Origin: Cydia pomonella
Taxonomy: Eukaryota > Arthropoda > Insecta > Lepidoptera > Tortricidae
Length of the DNA: 64,000 nucleotides
Direction of reading: 5' to 3'
NCBI RefSeq assembly: GCF_033807575.1
Contig: NC_084704.1
Coordinates: 10,191,056-10,255,055, forward strand
This document shows positions 13,501-24,512 of the stretch, one piece after another. The notes beneath the pieces were generated by a model. It did not search any database and had not been told where the DNA came from. It saw only the letters and a list, made by a program, of their open reading frames with translations. Position numbers and translations under genes: made by a program. Position 1 is the stretch's first letter; each line of letters opens with the position of its first letter.

Positions 13501-16500
13501 TCCATTTAGGTGATAAAGTAAAAAGTATGTAGTATTAAATTAATTAGCGACAGAGTATAACAGTTAAGAAAAAGATAAAGCTACTTTCTGGAGCACTGAC
13601 TGCCCGTATCCATGACCTACAGGTCAATACTCTTTTAATTGATAACTGAGAGATATTCTTGCTAAATTAGATTTGCACTCTTGGAGTGTGAGTAAAACCT
13701 AGTGTATTTTTGGTATTGATGGTACATAATATTAATACTTAATGTAGCTGACTATAATGATAGTGAAAATGGTAAATTTTCTTTTGTGTTCCATTCCGAT
13801 TCCGACGCATGAACAAAAATGTTAAGTATGAAACCTTAGGAGACAGTAACACCGTATCATAATATGTCTATTTACTTTGGTGCTCCACGTGACGACGGAT
13901 TATTTTATTACTTGCTAGAGTATTTTTAGATGCCTTATGTAATCTACTCTGGCCTTTCAGTAAAAAAAATATCTTTTTTTTTTTTTTTTTTTATTTATTA
14001 AAGTTCTAAACATTAAATTAATCGCAGAGTTTCTTATTTCTTAACTGCTAAGCCAAAGATGGCTTGTTTACAGCCAGAGTTCGGACTAATGCACTAAGAA
14101 TTTAGTTATGTTATAATATTGTACGCATGTTACATTAATATTATTCTAATGTTATCCTTTATAAAATATGTTCATGGTTATTAGATGATAACAAGTATTT
14201 TTTTATATCTTTAGTTGATTCAGGATTGGTTAGGTATAAATCTTGTAAATGTTTCGGAAGTGCTGGGCACAGTGCTGAAGCGAATATCTTAAATATAATT
14301 AGTATTCTAAATTTTTCAGGTGGAATGGCGTTCCTCTGCCAGCCGCTCGGAAGTATATTCTCCGGACCGCTCCTGGACCACTTCGGACGAAAAAAGGCCC
14401 TGTTCCTGGTTAACATACCTCACCTCATCGCGTGGCTGCTCATGTATTACGCCTGGGATGTGCCCTCGCTGTTTATTGCGAATGCATTGTTGGGCATCGG
14501 TACGGGCATCATGGAAGCTCCCTCTATTACGTACGTTGGTGAAGTTAGGTGAGAGACAAATACGCCTTTTTTTATAAAATTTATGTCCCCTTTACTTTTT
14601 TCTAAGACGCAATTGTTGTAAATGTTTCTCAACCCGTGTATCAATCGCGTTCGACGTTCGACACGCTCTATAGGTATTGATTAGTTCCTACACCTGTAGA
14701 CTTGTATTTATAAGCTTTTTTGTCATACAGAATAATATTCCAACAAACATTTCAACATAGACATTTTACATTTACAGCGACTCGTCAGTAAGAGGGATCC
14801 TGACAACGCTAACCAACAGTTTCACGTCGACCGGCATGTTCCTGTCGTACCTGCTGGGCACAGTGCTGCCGTGGCGGCAGGCGGCGCTCGTGTCACTCGC
14901 TGTACCACTGACTACCATGCTGGTCGTGCTGTTTGTAAGTATACTGTAGAATATGACTCGCCAGTAAAAGGGATCCTGACAACGCCGACTGGCATGTTTC
15001 TGTCCTACCCCGCACGATGCTGCCATGGTGGCATGGTAGCACGCTGGTCGTACTTTTAGTAAGTATACTGTAGACGTGACATATCATTAAAGGGATCCTA
15101 TCAACGATGCCCATTCCATGTTTCTGTATTACCTGCTGTGCACGATGCTGCCGGACTCTGCAGGCGTAAACATGAGGTTGTACGTGAGGCACGTGAATGT
15201 AGATGCGGCAAAAAGAAGTGAGTAATAAGTCATGCTACTTGACATTATTTCGATAAATATCCTAATTGGTACTTATTGCTGCAAAGAATTTTCAAATCCT
15301 AAAAAACTAAGTATAACTATTAGTATTCATAATATTCATATACAACTTCGTAACATTATACCTACAGTCATAAAACAAAAATACTCTTATTATTATTTTT
15401 CCCTATTACTCAAAAACGTAGTTTTATATATTGATGATGCGCGTGATACTAGTGATTAAGAGCAATACGGAATTAAGATTATGAGAATCACCTGACCTCG
15501 TCCGATTACCTTGATTTATTAATCAATCACGTAAATAACTCAGTGTCACATTGCATTACGCGATCAGGAATTTAGTAAGTATGATAGTAAAGAAAGTAGT
15601 ACGGTGCATTGGGGTAACTTCAAAAGCGGGGTCATTTTGAAATCGCTAATTAAACCTAACCAAAAGCACTTCATACCTTGGCAAAACTTACGCAATTGTA
15701 ACGCTTACCCACGCATCTTGCTTCCTGTTGCTACAGTCGACATTGCATTTAAGCTAAAGCTCGGATAAAACAAAAACCCATTCTTTTTGTAACTTCGTCA
15801 TTTACCATCTAGCATCTACTTACATTCTATATCTCAAACGTTGTTTATTATTAAAATCGCACTGAAAGCTACTCTCACCTATTAGGTAAGTATTAAGGTT
15901 CGGGCCTTTCTTGTTGACATTGCCAAAATGAATGGCATCATTCAGTACTAATATACTTAGTTGTAAGTTCGTGTAATACTAATTCTATTTATGGTATGCC
16001 TTACCACATCTCGGGACCATGTGGTCCCGTACCCTTAAGAAGCGTGCAGGGGGCTAAAGCCAATAGTTATAGCATATGTATATCCTTTATTATTAATAGC
16101 CAAGCTTTTGGTTTTCTACTTATAATCAGCCTAATTGGCGCCTGCTTTTATACAAATTGGTAAGATAAAACATAAATTGCAAATGGAAAGACATTTTTTT
16201 TTGTGTGCTCGTAACTAGGTATAAACAGTAAATACAAAACATAAATAGTTATTAAAATTCGGTTATTGTTGATTTTTAGGTACCCGAGACTCCGATATGG
16301 CTGCTTTCTAAAGGGAGGCAGAAAGAGGCCCTGCGGTCGCTCTGCCGGCTCCGAGGATGGTGCGAACCAGAAGACGTCAAGAAAGAATTCGACCAGCTCC
16401 TCAAATATAACGACGCTATCCACCAATGTGTTATATGCCTTAAAGAAGACAAAACTGCCCTTCCGTGTGAACACATGACGGCGCCCCTCATTAAGAGGAT

Positions 16501-18165
16501 TGTACTTAAATACAAGCACGTTTTTCTAGTGAAAGAGACTATGAGACCGTTCGCCCTAGTGATGGCATATTTCCTATTCTACCTGTTTAGCGGACTCATG
16601 CCAATCAGGCCGAATATGATTAATTTCTGCAAGGCGCTAGGGATGAAGTACGAGACGAAAACTATAGTGGTGAGTCTTACGATATTATTTTCAACTGGGT
16701 GCGTAGACAAGAGGCCAATCGTTCAAGCTCCGTAGCGTAGCGTATAGTTATCTCTCTCTATCACTCTTCCATATTAGTGAGTCACAGACAGTCAGCCAGA
16801 GTCTGTCTTTCAGCGCTGTACAGCTCCATACATTATGCGGTAACTCTAATTGTCAGAAGTTGACGTTTGACAATTCAGTGACCGCAAAACATGTGGCGCA
16901 CTACAGCGCCATCTGTCTTTGATGTGAAACTAAAGGGCGCGTGTTTTTCTTAGGCTTTACCTCTCTATTACAATCAACTCTCTGGGGTATTATTGAATGA
17001 CATTTACTAACATTTTACCATTTTTTATTTACCATTTATTTTCAGGTTCTAGTCGGCGCAGTATTCATTGTCATGAACTTGCTATCAGCAGTAATAGTTA
17101 AATTAATTGGCAAACGCAAGTTGGTCATAGGCTCCCTGTCGGCAACAGCTCTTTGCAGTCTCTTCATCAGCATATACGCGGGGACGAACCTGCCGCGAGA
17201 CCTCTTCTCTTACGAACCTCACACGTTCCCCGAGGCCACGGACACTCTCCCAGTAGTGCTGTTCATGATGCTAGTGTGTTTCACAAGTCTGGGAATACCT
17301 TGGGTTGTACTGTCTGAAGTGTTTCCTTTTAGGTATGTATTTCGTACTATTTAGCGCTACGATTTGATCATATTTAAGTATTGTTATTAGATTGTAAGTA
17401 TGTAGTAGTTGGGATTAAAATCGTATACCATAGTGGTGTTTGGTGTTTGGATCCGGAAAAAAAAATTCTACTTTTATAACTAATAAGAATATCCAACCGA
17501 CAAAACTTAACACACTTGAGTCGCAAAAATTGGTTTGAAACTAACCCAGAGGGGCTAGCCGAGATGCCAATCGTTTGCGCCGTAGCGAACGAAACGCTAA
17601 TATCTCCCTGTCACACTTATATGGAAGAGTGATAGAGATACATTATTTAACGTTTCGTTCGCTACGGCGCAAACTATTGGCATCTTGGCTATGCCCTCTG
17701 ATCATTATAAACACGATTATGAACGATTTTGAAATGAACGTAAATTACAAAATTTACCCTCTACTACGTATATTCGAAGAACATGGTAATAATAAAGGAA
17801 ATGTAGAAATAATTGTTTATTTATAAGCTTTATTAATTAATTTGTATTTGGTTTCCAGGAGTCGCGGAATGGCGACAGGCATAGCTGCAGCGTTGAGTTA
17901 TGTCATGCTCTTTGTTGCAACTAAGACCAACTACAACATAGAGTCAACATTTCATCTCAGTGGTGCATTTACAATTTATGCCATATTTGGCTTCCTTGGT
18001 AGTTTGTATCTATATTTCTACCTACCTGAAACAGAAAACAAGACATTGGTAGAAATAGAAGCCTTTTACAAGGGAAATCGAAAGATTTTCGCTGATGACT
18101 TTTTGATCAATGCTTTCAAAAAGAAGTCGGGTAATGATGCTAATGCTCCTATGCTAGTCAATTGA
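4533..18165 (+). CDS. Facilitated trehalose/sugar transporter (Tret1-like, MFS), copy A
   Basis: Predicted 523-aa plasma-membrane sugar transporter of the MFS sugar-porter family, likely moving trehalose or a hexose down its gradient. Coding exons: 4533-4598, 10184-10319, 14320-14548, 14778-14934, 16280-16669, 17046-17332 and 17859-18165. All have GT/AG junctions and matching phases (total 1572 nt). Family marks seen: the loop 2-3 motif D-x-x-GRKK at residues 87-93, VPETPIWLL at the start of exon 5 (the usual PESPxxL site), and PETENKTLVEIE from residue 478 near the C-terminus. Several long hydrophobic segments fit 12 membrane helices. The start is the ATG opening the 22-aa first exon, which aligns in phase with copy B. 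Intron 1 is about 5.6 kb and full of repeats. Exon 5 is one exon where copy B has two. Substrate cannot be told from sequence. Confidence in the family is high. Confidence 0.93.
4702..4795 (-). repeat. Interspersed repeat family 1, end fragment
   Basis: It contains 'agggttccgtagccaaatgg', 'cggaacccttatagattcg' and 'gtccgtctgtctgtccg', which match the complement of the right end of the element at 1390-2037. It lies in intron 1 of transporter A. Confidence 0.7.
4877..5108 (-). mobile_element. SINE fragment (tRNA-derived family S), 5' truncated
   Basis: It matches the complement of the body and tail of the SINE at 29800-30145: 'ttgtcacggctcatgggagc', 'ctgaccttccaaccc', 'ttcaccgaaaagcgactgg'. 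The tRNA-like head is missing. It lies in intron 1 of transporter A. Confidence 0.7.
6358..6678 (-). mobile_element. tRNA-derived SINE (family S), near complete
   Basis: Read on the minus strand, the element begins with a tRNA-like head ('cctagcggtaaaagagcg'; B-box-like gggttcaaacc near 6613-6635). It continues through 'gtaccaatgagtttttcgg' and 'gcttttcggtgaaggaaaac' and ends in 'gccgggacaacgcgaggaag'. Further copies are at 29800-30145 and 4877-5108. The head is also shared with 41470-41665 and 48885-49190. The open frame at 6427-6651 is SINE sequence. Confidence 0.8.
7490..7805 (+). repeat. Interspersed repeat family 2, degraded copy
   Basis: It contains 'gcaatagctcaaaaacgg', 'catattcactatagttttca' and the end block 'gacagacagacggacatgcc' with 'actataagggttcc'. 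The order matches the longer copies at 50648-51306 and 62657-63376. Confidence 0.6.
8485..8680 (-). repeat. Interspersed repeat family 2, fragment
   Basis: It contains 'aggaacccttatagttttgc', 'gctccgtggttgtaagtgc' and 'aatttggcatggatatataa'. This is the complement of the right-hand end of family 2 elements (compare 63180-63360). It lies in intron 1 of transporter A. Confidence 0.6.
8960..9330 (-). mobile_element. Non-LTR retrotransposon (LINE) reverse-transcriptase remnant
   Basis: The minus strand encodes RT palm-domain sequence with the motifs IDFSNAFNTVDHGILL and, after a frame break, ATGVPQGGILSPLL. These are typical of jockey/CR1-like elements of insects. After the second motif the sequence passes quickly into a short AT-rich tail ('gcaataaagattaaataaat' on the minus strand), so most of the 3' half has been lost by internal deletion. 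The copy is dead: it is truncated at both ends, with a stop and a frameshift between the motifs. It lies inside intron 1 of transporter A. Confidence 0.75.
9570..9870. repeat. Partial copy of a fold-back element
   Basis: It shares 'cacaattggaataggacaaac', 'ttcagcaagtattttttat', 'gcaaagatatctaggact' and 'aataagctttaatgtt' with the long inverted-repeat element at 36675-37395. Much of the left arm is missing here. Confidence 0.65.
10721..10875. mobile_element. GC-rich MITE-like inverted repeat (family G), copy 1
   Basis: A GC-rich island in AT-rich sequence. The ends 'aaaggatgactctcgctaga' and 'tctagcgtgagtgcttt' are inverted relatives, and each is followed inward by gggccggg-type sequence and its complement. 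The same layout occurs at 41996-42126 and 58614-58772. It lies in intron 2 of transporter A. Confidence 0.75.
11945..12060 (-). repeat. Short pentamer repeat joined to a LINE-type 3' tail
   Basis: Five or six copies of a gttca-like pentamer (11955-11985) abut 'aaatatactttattcctgt' and 'ggcctaacaacaagcactt'. The latter resembles the 3' end of a lepidopteran non-LTR element. No coding remnant is attached. Confidence 0.4.
12881..13264. mobile_element. Long terminal-inverted-repeat element (family T), copy 1
   Basis: The arms are inverted relatives of over 100 bp. The left arm has 'aggtgcattgtcaaagaa', 'gccatctttcgacacataat' and 'actttgatccttattttttc'; the right arm carries their complements ('gaataaggatcaaagtc', 'gtgtcgaaagatggcag', 'tctttgacaatacgcct'). 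No coding capacity, so probably a non-autonomous DNA transposon. A truncated relative lies at 28243-28516. It is in intron 2 of transporter A. Confidence 0.75.
14955..15165 (+). pseudogene. Two decayed tandem duplicates of transporter A exon 4
   Basis: Immediately after functional exon 4 (14778-14934) the intron repeats that exon twice. Copy 2 (about 14955-15073) retains 'aagggatcctgacaacg', 'ggcatgtttctgtcctac', 'gctggtcgtactttta' and even the donor-flank 'gtaagtatactgtag'. Copy 3 (about 15074-15165) retains 'aagggatcctatcaacg', 'tttctgtattacctgctg' and 'cacgatgctgccgg'. Both have internal deletions that break the frame and lack a good acceptor, so they are read as pseudo-exons and not alternative exons. 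Confidence 0.8.
17548..17700. mobile_element. MITE-like inverted repeat (family P), complete copy
   Basis: The arms are near-perfect inverted repeats: 'agaggggctagccgagatgc' and 'gcgccgtagcgaacgaaacg' at left, 'cgtttcgttcgctacggcgc' and 'ttggctatgccctct' at right. Partial relatives are at about 16695-16800 and 47450-47585. It lies in intron 6 of transporter A. Confidence 0.75.
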
Positions 18166-20042
18166 AAATGTACAAAATATTAGATTAATAATTGAAATTT
18201 TAGGATAATTATATATTATGTAACCATATTTTTTAGTTGAAGAAATTGTACGAGGCATAATGTGTAAAATGTCGATATGATAAAATGAAATGTTTTGATT
18301 GAGTTATTATATTGTGTGTTGTAAAGTTAATAGGGTTTACCGTGACTAGAGGGAGTGGAGTCTTTTATTTGCACCTTTTTTGTAGTACACGAAACACACT
18401 TTTTATCAAACCACTCAATACGCTGTCCCTTATCATCCCGATTAGCCTTACACTATTATGAATGAGGTTATTATTAAGTGTGTATTTTTATACTGGCTAT
18501 GAGGCCCGTCTTTATGTAATCAAATCTTAGCTAGGTAATTAGATTCCTGAGTTATGAAACGTTGTTTTATTGGCAAAGAGATTAGACTGATCCACTACCA
18601 GGCCAAACTCGACATATTTCGATTAACTAAATCTATGACGGCCTAGAGCTGCCGGGGTACCAGCTAATTGAATTAGCTTAAAGTTTTTTAGTACTTTACT
18701 CATAAGTTTATTATAAAAATAAGTATATATTTGTTTTTTTAATTTTCGAATAAAAAACCTGCATACTTTTAATTTAATTTATTTATAAAAGAGAAATTAC
18801 ATCGGCTATGATCGCTTATCTGCCAAACTGCATAGCAGACAAAACACACCAACACACACACACACACTAACAAACACACACACACTAACAGACTTACAAA
18901 TATTAGTTAAATTTATTTACACCGACGAAACATCACTACTCACCTTGTGATGTTTTTTTATAGCTGGTTTTTCTAGGCACATAGCCATAAAAAGCATTTC
19001 AAACATAGGTGCGTGTGAATACAATGTGTTGGTTTATTGTTATATCTTAGCCGAAAACCGTTGTATTTTATGGTAACCGTCACAATTATAAGCATATATG
19101 ATTGAGTGGGCATAAAAATATAATGCAACCGGCAGCCGCAGCATTTTTATTGTATTAAGTTAGATAAAAAAGGCTTAATGAAAAGTACAAAGGATTTGAA
19201 TGGTTATTATGATACACAGGATAACTCTTAGTAAGTATAGATATTTTAACACATTCATGTTGGTTTGAGCGCAATTACGTATTATAATATATTTTACAGT
19301 ACATATGGTGCTACTTTACCGCACTAGTGCGAAAATTAGCGTATTACGTAACTATGTGGAACAATTAAAGGGCCATATGTACTGTAAATCGTTGTACGAT
19401 ACATGTGCGAATAGGTAATTCGCAACTCGTATCGATTTAAAACACTCCCTTTCGGTCGTGATTTAATTTATCGCCACTCGTTTCGAATTTCCTATTTTTC
19501 GCACTTGTATCGTAATGTACTAATATTATTCAAAACAAACATTATTAAATTTTCAGCTTTAATGATATTTCGCTGGGCTTCGACGCACTTAAAAGTAAAT
19601 ATCATATATTATTAACTCGTACAAAATACATTGAAAAGTAACCCATTTGGCTTTTTAGATAAATAGTAGGTAGATACCTATCTCAGCACAAGAAGTCAAC
19701 AAATCTAAAATAAATATTTATATAAGAAGTGAGAAGAATATATACGCACCTAATCCAATGAAACACAAAATTCAAAAGGCTTGTGCACACCGGATACTTG
19801 TGCGTATACGTGCATGTGCGCGTTGTAATATACAGATCTCTTTGGGAGATGGCACACCGCTTGCGTGATATGCGCGTACACGGCTCCAGCGTTTTTGCGC
19901 ACGCGCACATGCATATCAATGCACACGAATCCGGGTACTCTGGCCTTAAAAACATTTCTGCTAATAGAATAAACTCACTGACTAACTTGCTTTCTGATAA
20001 TTGATTGGCTCATTAAACTCATTAAACTTTTGAGTTGCCAAG
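18166..20042. other. Intergenic, between transporter A and the first Kazal-like gene
   Basis: The 3' UTR of transporter A should occupy the start, and a possible AATAAA lies near 18747. A short CA-rich run is at about 18850-18895. A repeat piece at about 19310-19510 is related to 2185-2320, and an inverted-repeat element lies at 19782-19937. The upstream signal-peptide exon expected for the next gene could not be found here with confidence. Confidence 0.4.
19782..19937. repeat. Imperfect inverted repeat, MITE-like
   Basis: The left arm 'gcacaccggatacttgtgcg' with 'gtgcatgtgcgcg' is the imperfect complement of the right arm 'cgcgcacatgcatatcaatg' with 'cacacgaatccggg'. It has no coding capacity. 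The open frames 19683-19955 and 19783-20004 lie in it and are not genes. Confidence 0.55.
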
Positions 20043-20979
20043 GACGAACAAGACCACTGCGCACTGGCGGTGTCATGCGCGCACGACGGTGCGCCGGTGT
20101 ACGGCATCGCGCCGGACAACCGCACCGCACGCCTCTTTCTTGACACTTGCGACGTTCACGAGTATAATTGTGACCACAAAACGAGTAAGAAATGTCTACT
20201 TTATGATATGTACCTTATATTGTCAAGATGGTGGTATATGACAAACTCTGGTAAAGTCACAGTACGGCACATCTGTTATATTTAAAATCTTCATTAGTAC
20301 GAGTACAACATACCACGAGTAAAAAAACGGGTCTCATTGTTCCCCATAAAGTTTTAAGTCATAATGTATTGTTTGTCCGCATTTTCGTTAGCGATAATTT
20401 AGTTTTTCTCAGAAACGCGTAACTTTTCAGGATTGCCATAAAACAAACTTAATCTAACCTAACCTATCTAAAGGAAAACCTAAGGAAATACCTGAAAAGT
20501 TAACGGTTTCAGAGTACTAATGATAATATGACTATCATTACATTATGACTTTCAATAAATATGCTTAACAAAGGGATCCGGTAAAAAACGTTTTCTTCTC
20601 AGACACTGGCCTGATTTTTATTGGTTAAGCTATGTTTTACTTTTATTAAATATTATAAACGGTTAACCACAGTCTGAAGTACACATTTTTTATAACTCAG
20701 TGATAAGTATTACTTTTTAACACAGATTATAGGCCATGCATTGAACACCCAGTCACAGAAATAGAAATCTCAACTCGTGCAGTCAGAGATACGGACTTTA
20801 CGGACACAGAAGAATTGTTGAGCATGAAGTTATCTAAATTCCTCATTGGAATACGGACATCGTCAAAAAGTCCACCCAAAATAGCAAAAAAAAATGCCAA
20901 GCATGGACGAAATAAAATAAGACGAAAAAAATTTAAAAAATTAACCACAAAACTTAATAAGAAGATGAAAAGTGGATAA
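20043..20979 (+). CDS. Divergent Kazal-like secreted protein, gene 1 (5' exon not found)
   Basis: Two coding exons were recognised: 20043-20184 (after 'gccaag', donor gtaaga) and 20726-20979 (acceptor 'acacag', stop TAA), joined in phase 1. Exon 1 encodes a Kazal-like core: HC-x4-SC, then PVYGIAPDNRT, FLDTC-x6-C. The C-x6-C spacing and the T..F.D.C pattern match Kazal C4-C5. The cysteine expected in the usual PVCG is Tyr, and a later Cys in the second exon (RPC) could be C6. The second exon begins NYRPC and ends in a very basic tail rich in Lys and Arg. The exon pair is paralogous to 25498-26330: same phase, and terminal exons both exactly 254 nt. Kazal proteins usually inhibit extracellular serine proteases; whether this one does is unknown. 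The signal-peptide exon was not located. Confidence 0.62.
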
Positions 20980-21429
20980 AAGAAGAAACTTCCAGGAAGA
21001 ACACTATTTTTGGTAAAGCCGAAAGTACGATTGAGGTCTAGTCATGAACAAAACTTATTTAATTACATTTACTCAATTAAATACAATTTTATTTTAGTAT
21101 GTAATTCATAGGTAATTAGACTAACCTAGGAGAAGATATATAGTTACGAAAGTTTACTTAGATCTTATAGGTATTACGATGAATTTTAATAGTAATCTGT
21201 TAATTCAGCAATAAAAATTTGTAATGATTTAATGAACTTGAAGATATTATACTTATTTCAAACTATGTACCTACATACAGTTTAGCGTTTTTACCTACCC
21301 ATTGTTTAACAGGGATTTTAAATAGTTACCTTCCTGTACTCTTCCTTTATGTTTTCGGATTGCATCCTAACTAATACGAGTTGGTGCCGTACCAAGAAAG
21401 CGACTGCCAAGTAAAGTACACTTCACTTC

Positions 21430-21515
21430 TTGGTTTTGCAGGCGTCCATAGGCTACGGTGACTGCTTACCATCAGGCGGACCATATGTTTGTTTGCCACT
21501 GACGTAAAAAAAAAA
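21430..21515 (+). mobile_element. LINE 3'-end fragment with A tail
   Basis: The sequence 'ggctacggtgactgcttacc', 'atcaggcggaccatatg' and 'gtttgccactgacg', ending in an A run, matches the 3' terminus seen on many lepidopteran non-LTR elements. Pieces of the same tail occur near 4030 and 53563. No coding part is attached. Confidence 0.55.
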
Positions 21516-21650
21516 ACTTATAACCCGCAGAGAAAACGAGACATCAGGATTAGTCTGATTTTATCACGATATTTTCCTTAATAAAAAAAATAATAATATG
21601 AAAATATTCTCGCATGTGATAAAATAATCCCAACAAAAACATTTTCATGT

Positions 21651-22062
21651 AAAATGTTGCCAAGACAAAACCATAAGGCTCGCACTGTAAAAATAGTTAT
21701 CAGATCTCTTGTAGAGCCAAGCTTCTAACTCTACAAGTCCTAACTTCACAAACTCTAAGCCTTAGGTAAAATATATGGCTTGGCCGTTTCGTAAGGTGAA
21801 AATTGTATTCACTATTAATTTTTCATGGGCGTAAGGTGAAAATTGTATTCACTATTAATTTTTCATGGGCGTAAGGTGAAAATTGTATTCACTATTAATT
21901 TTTCTTATCATACAATAGTTCTTATAGTAACGAAACGGCCAAGCCACATATTTTGACTAAGGTGTAGAGTTTGTTAAGTTAGTTGTAGAGTTAGAAATTT
22001 GGCTCTACAAGAGATCTGATAACTTATTTACGAAACCATAAGACTCGCTATGGCAACATTTT
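21651..22062. mobile_element. Fold-back element with ~140-bp arms and internal minisatellite
   Basis: The left arm starts 'aaaatgttgccaagac' and includes 'atcagatctcttgtagagcc' and 'atggcttggccgtttcg'. The right arm ends in the complements ('cgaaacggccaagccac', 'ggctctacaagagatctgat', 'ggcaacatttt'). The loop holds the tandem array at 21791-21905. No open frame is associated. A partial copy lies at 24046-24160. Confidence 0.85.
21791..21905 (+). repeat. 40-bp tandem repeat, nearly three copies
   Basis: A unit beginning 'gtaaggtgaaaattgtattc' and ending 'tttttcatgggc' occurs at 21791-21830, 21831-21870 and about 21871-21905 with almost no differences. It forms the loop of the fold-back element around it. 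The identity of the units points to recent expansion. Confidence 0.9.
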
Positions 22063-22639
22063 AACCTTTAGAAGAATTTCATTGAATAGAGTAATCATTT
22101 TCAAGAGTAGTCATTAAGCAGAAAATTAATACACAAATTTACTTTTTGCAGAATGATAGTTTGGTACCCATCACAATTACCCACGAAACCATTTGCCGAG
22201 AGACGGTAGATATACAGTGATCATTTGGTATTTGTTAAGTAGAAGTTCTCTCTTATTGATATCAGCTGACCACTGAACCTTAATTATTATTAGTGATACA
22301 AGAAAAAATATTTATTATCAACACGAGCACTTGTTTATCCTTATGGATTAGGTATTAGAAAAATTTAACAGTCAATACTTTTTATACGCTTTCTAAAAAT
22401 AATGCCGGCTTTTAATTGACTGCCGTAGTACTTTTATTTTTGAGCGTAGGTATCTTGGTACCTTTAGATATTTACATGTATAAAAAGGGCCATACCGGAT
22501 CCGGAGATACGAAAGCATTTCCGCCCTAGCTCAAACGGAGACCTTCTAACGTTCGGTAATGCTGCGAAACGATACGATATTCGGTGACATGTTATCTGCG
22601 AATCAATAATCTGCTAAAAATCGGTAAGGGAATCATTAG

Positions 22640-22745
22640 TTACCCATTTTAAAGACAGGGTTCGAACCCCTGAACTTGGAAGTTGGGCACCACGCTGCTC
22701 GCCCACCGAACTCGCTATAGGGACCGTGCGCGTTGGAGGGTCTGC
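22640..22745 (-). mobile_element. tRNA-derived repeat (SINE head)
   Basis: On the minus strand a tRNA-like 3' half is seen: a B-box-like 'ggggttcgaaccctgtc' preceded by 'gcgagttcggtgggcgagc', an A-box-like region. The predicted stems pair poorly, so this is taken as a SINE head and not a working tRNA gene. Confidence 0.5.
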
Positions 22746-24045
22746 CATCTTGTGGCCTGAATCGGAACCATAAATATGTACATTTACACGTCACGTGTTT
22801 TCTTGTGCATAGTAGGTTCTGCCATCTTTTGGGCTACATCGGAATAATAAAAATCACATATACGCCTCGCGCCAAAAATCTGACGGCTCCTGTGCTGCCT
22901 CCTATAGTTCATGCACGCTCCCTATAGAATGTCGCCACTCTGAACTTCTGAAGCCACAGCTACACATACACCAAAAGCAAGAAATGCGTGAAGATAGGTT
23001 AATATCAAAACATTAATGGAGATAAACAATACGAGTATAAGAGAGAAACCTACCACAAAAAAAACTGTGGTATTGTTCTAAATTTAAATCTATGTTACCT
23101 ACATACTTTAATTATTTAAAATCTGCTGAAATCGATTCCTGTAGGTATGTATTACACCCACTGCAATAGGAAATAATAATGATAACATTTCCTTTGGCCT
23201 AATCTAACCTAAGTTAACCAGAAAAAAAATCTGTGAAAATTTTGATAAGTAGTAAAAAATAATTTTCCTAAAATCAGACATCATGCGTAGAATAATTTTA
23301 ATTCACACCATGTCATTGTAAAATAGGTAGCAGGCGTATAGGCTGTACCATAAATATTTACGACTTTTTCAAATATTTATTTAAGATTGTATTTTTATTT
23401 TATTTCATTTTTATTACCCACTCTGTTGAGAAAATAATTTCACAATGCAAACCAACAATTTTTAGCCCAAAGTAGTGTCGTTTATCAATGAAAACTAATT
23501 AGAAATGCTTAATTTATCATTATCTTGTGTTCTTTTACCCATTCCATTTTATTCCGAGATGTATTAGAGAAATGAACGTAATAAGAAAAACATTTGTGGG
23601 GCAGAAAATGATACAGACTGTTATTACCAGTAAGTACAGGAAATGAAAATTCTACTATATAAAGTTAGGAATAAAAAAACATTGTTTATTTCAAATAGGT
23701 CGTAACTTACAAAATTGCTTCGGATAATCTTGAATTTACGAAATCGTTTACTAACGTATTGTGAAACGTATACTCGTATTTACATACCTACTTTACTTAC
23801 TCGTATTTTGCAGCTCAACCAACACTACGAGTATAAACTGAATTAAATTCCTTAGGTGTATTAAATTTTCTGATAAAAAATTAGTAATTATCCTGCGTAG
23901 AGATGAGTAGACTGAGTATTTACTTTTACTCATTTAGGTGGGTAAAAACGATTGCTATGAAAAAATAAAAAAATGACAGTTAAGAACTAAATTGTTTTTT
24001 ATTGAAGAGTGTTAACCTATATTAACAATATTTACATTCCATCAA

Positions 24046-24160
24046 AAACATGACGAAACCACAAGGGTCGCACTGCCAAAAAGGTATCAGATCTCTTGTA
24101 GAGCCAAGCCCTAACTTCACAACTCTACCTACATACCTCCTTAACGTCTTGGCATTCAAC
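24046..24160. repeat. Partial copy of the 21651-22062 fold-back element
   Basis: It shares 'atcagatctcttgtagagcc', 'aagccctaacttcacaa' and 'gacgaaaccacaagggtcgc' with the arms of that element. Only one arm is present. Confidence 0.65.
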
Positions 24161-24512
24161 CATCAAATAATAGTAGGTAGTTTCGTAATTTGTTTTTAGC
24201 TACGTAAACCTATGAATAAAACAAATTGATTACAATTTTTGTTATTTGTTTTTTTTTCATTGCAAGTTTGAGAGAAGCTCTATACAAATCTCGGCGAGAA
24301 ACGTAAACGGGGTTGCCAGCCGCGTACCTCTATCTATATCTACTTAGCCTGCAACTCTTCTTTTCCCAGCCTCTGTGTGTAGTAATATACTCATAATAAG
24401 GCTAAGTCAAAGAAACATATAAACATAACATTGAAAGTTGAATCGATTATTTTTTACCACATACGACATTTGGTTCAATACCTACACCAAACTTAATCGT
24501 CGTTTTTTTCAG

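Noticed and set aside
16266..16519. Minus- and plus-strand open frames over transporter A exon 5
   Set aside because: They are shadows. The correct frame carries VPETPIWLL and joins its neighbours in phase.
21791..21905. CRISPR-like direct repeats
   Set aside because: The 40-bp units are contiguous with no spacers, and the host is clearly a eukaryote.
22640..22745. Possible functional tRNA genes at this and other sites (6610-6678, 29800-29880, 48740-48830, 56100-56178)
   Set aside because: All have pol III box-like sequence but imperfect stems and continue into repeated SINE bodies, so they are SINE heads.
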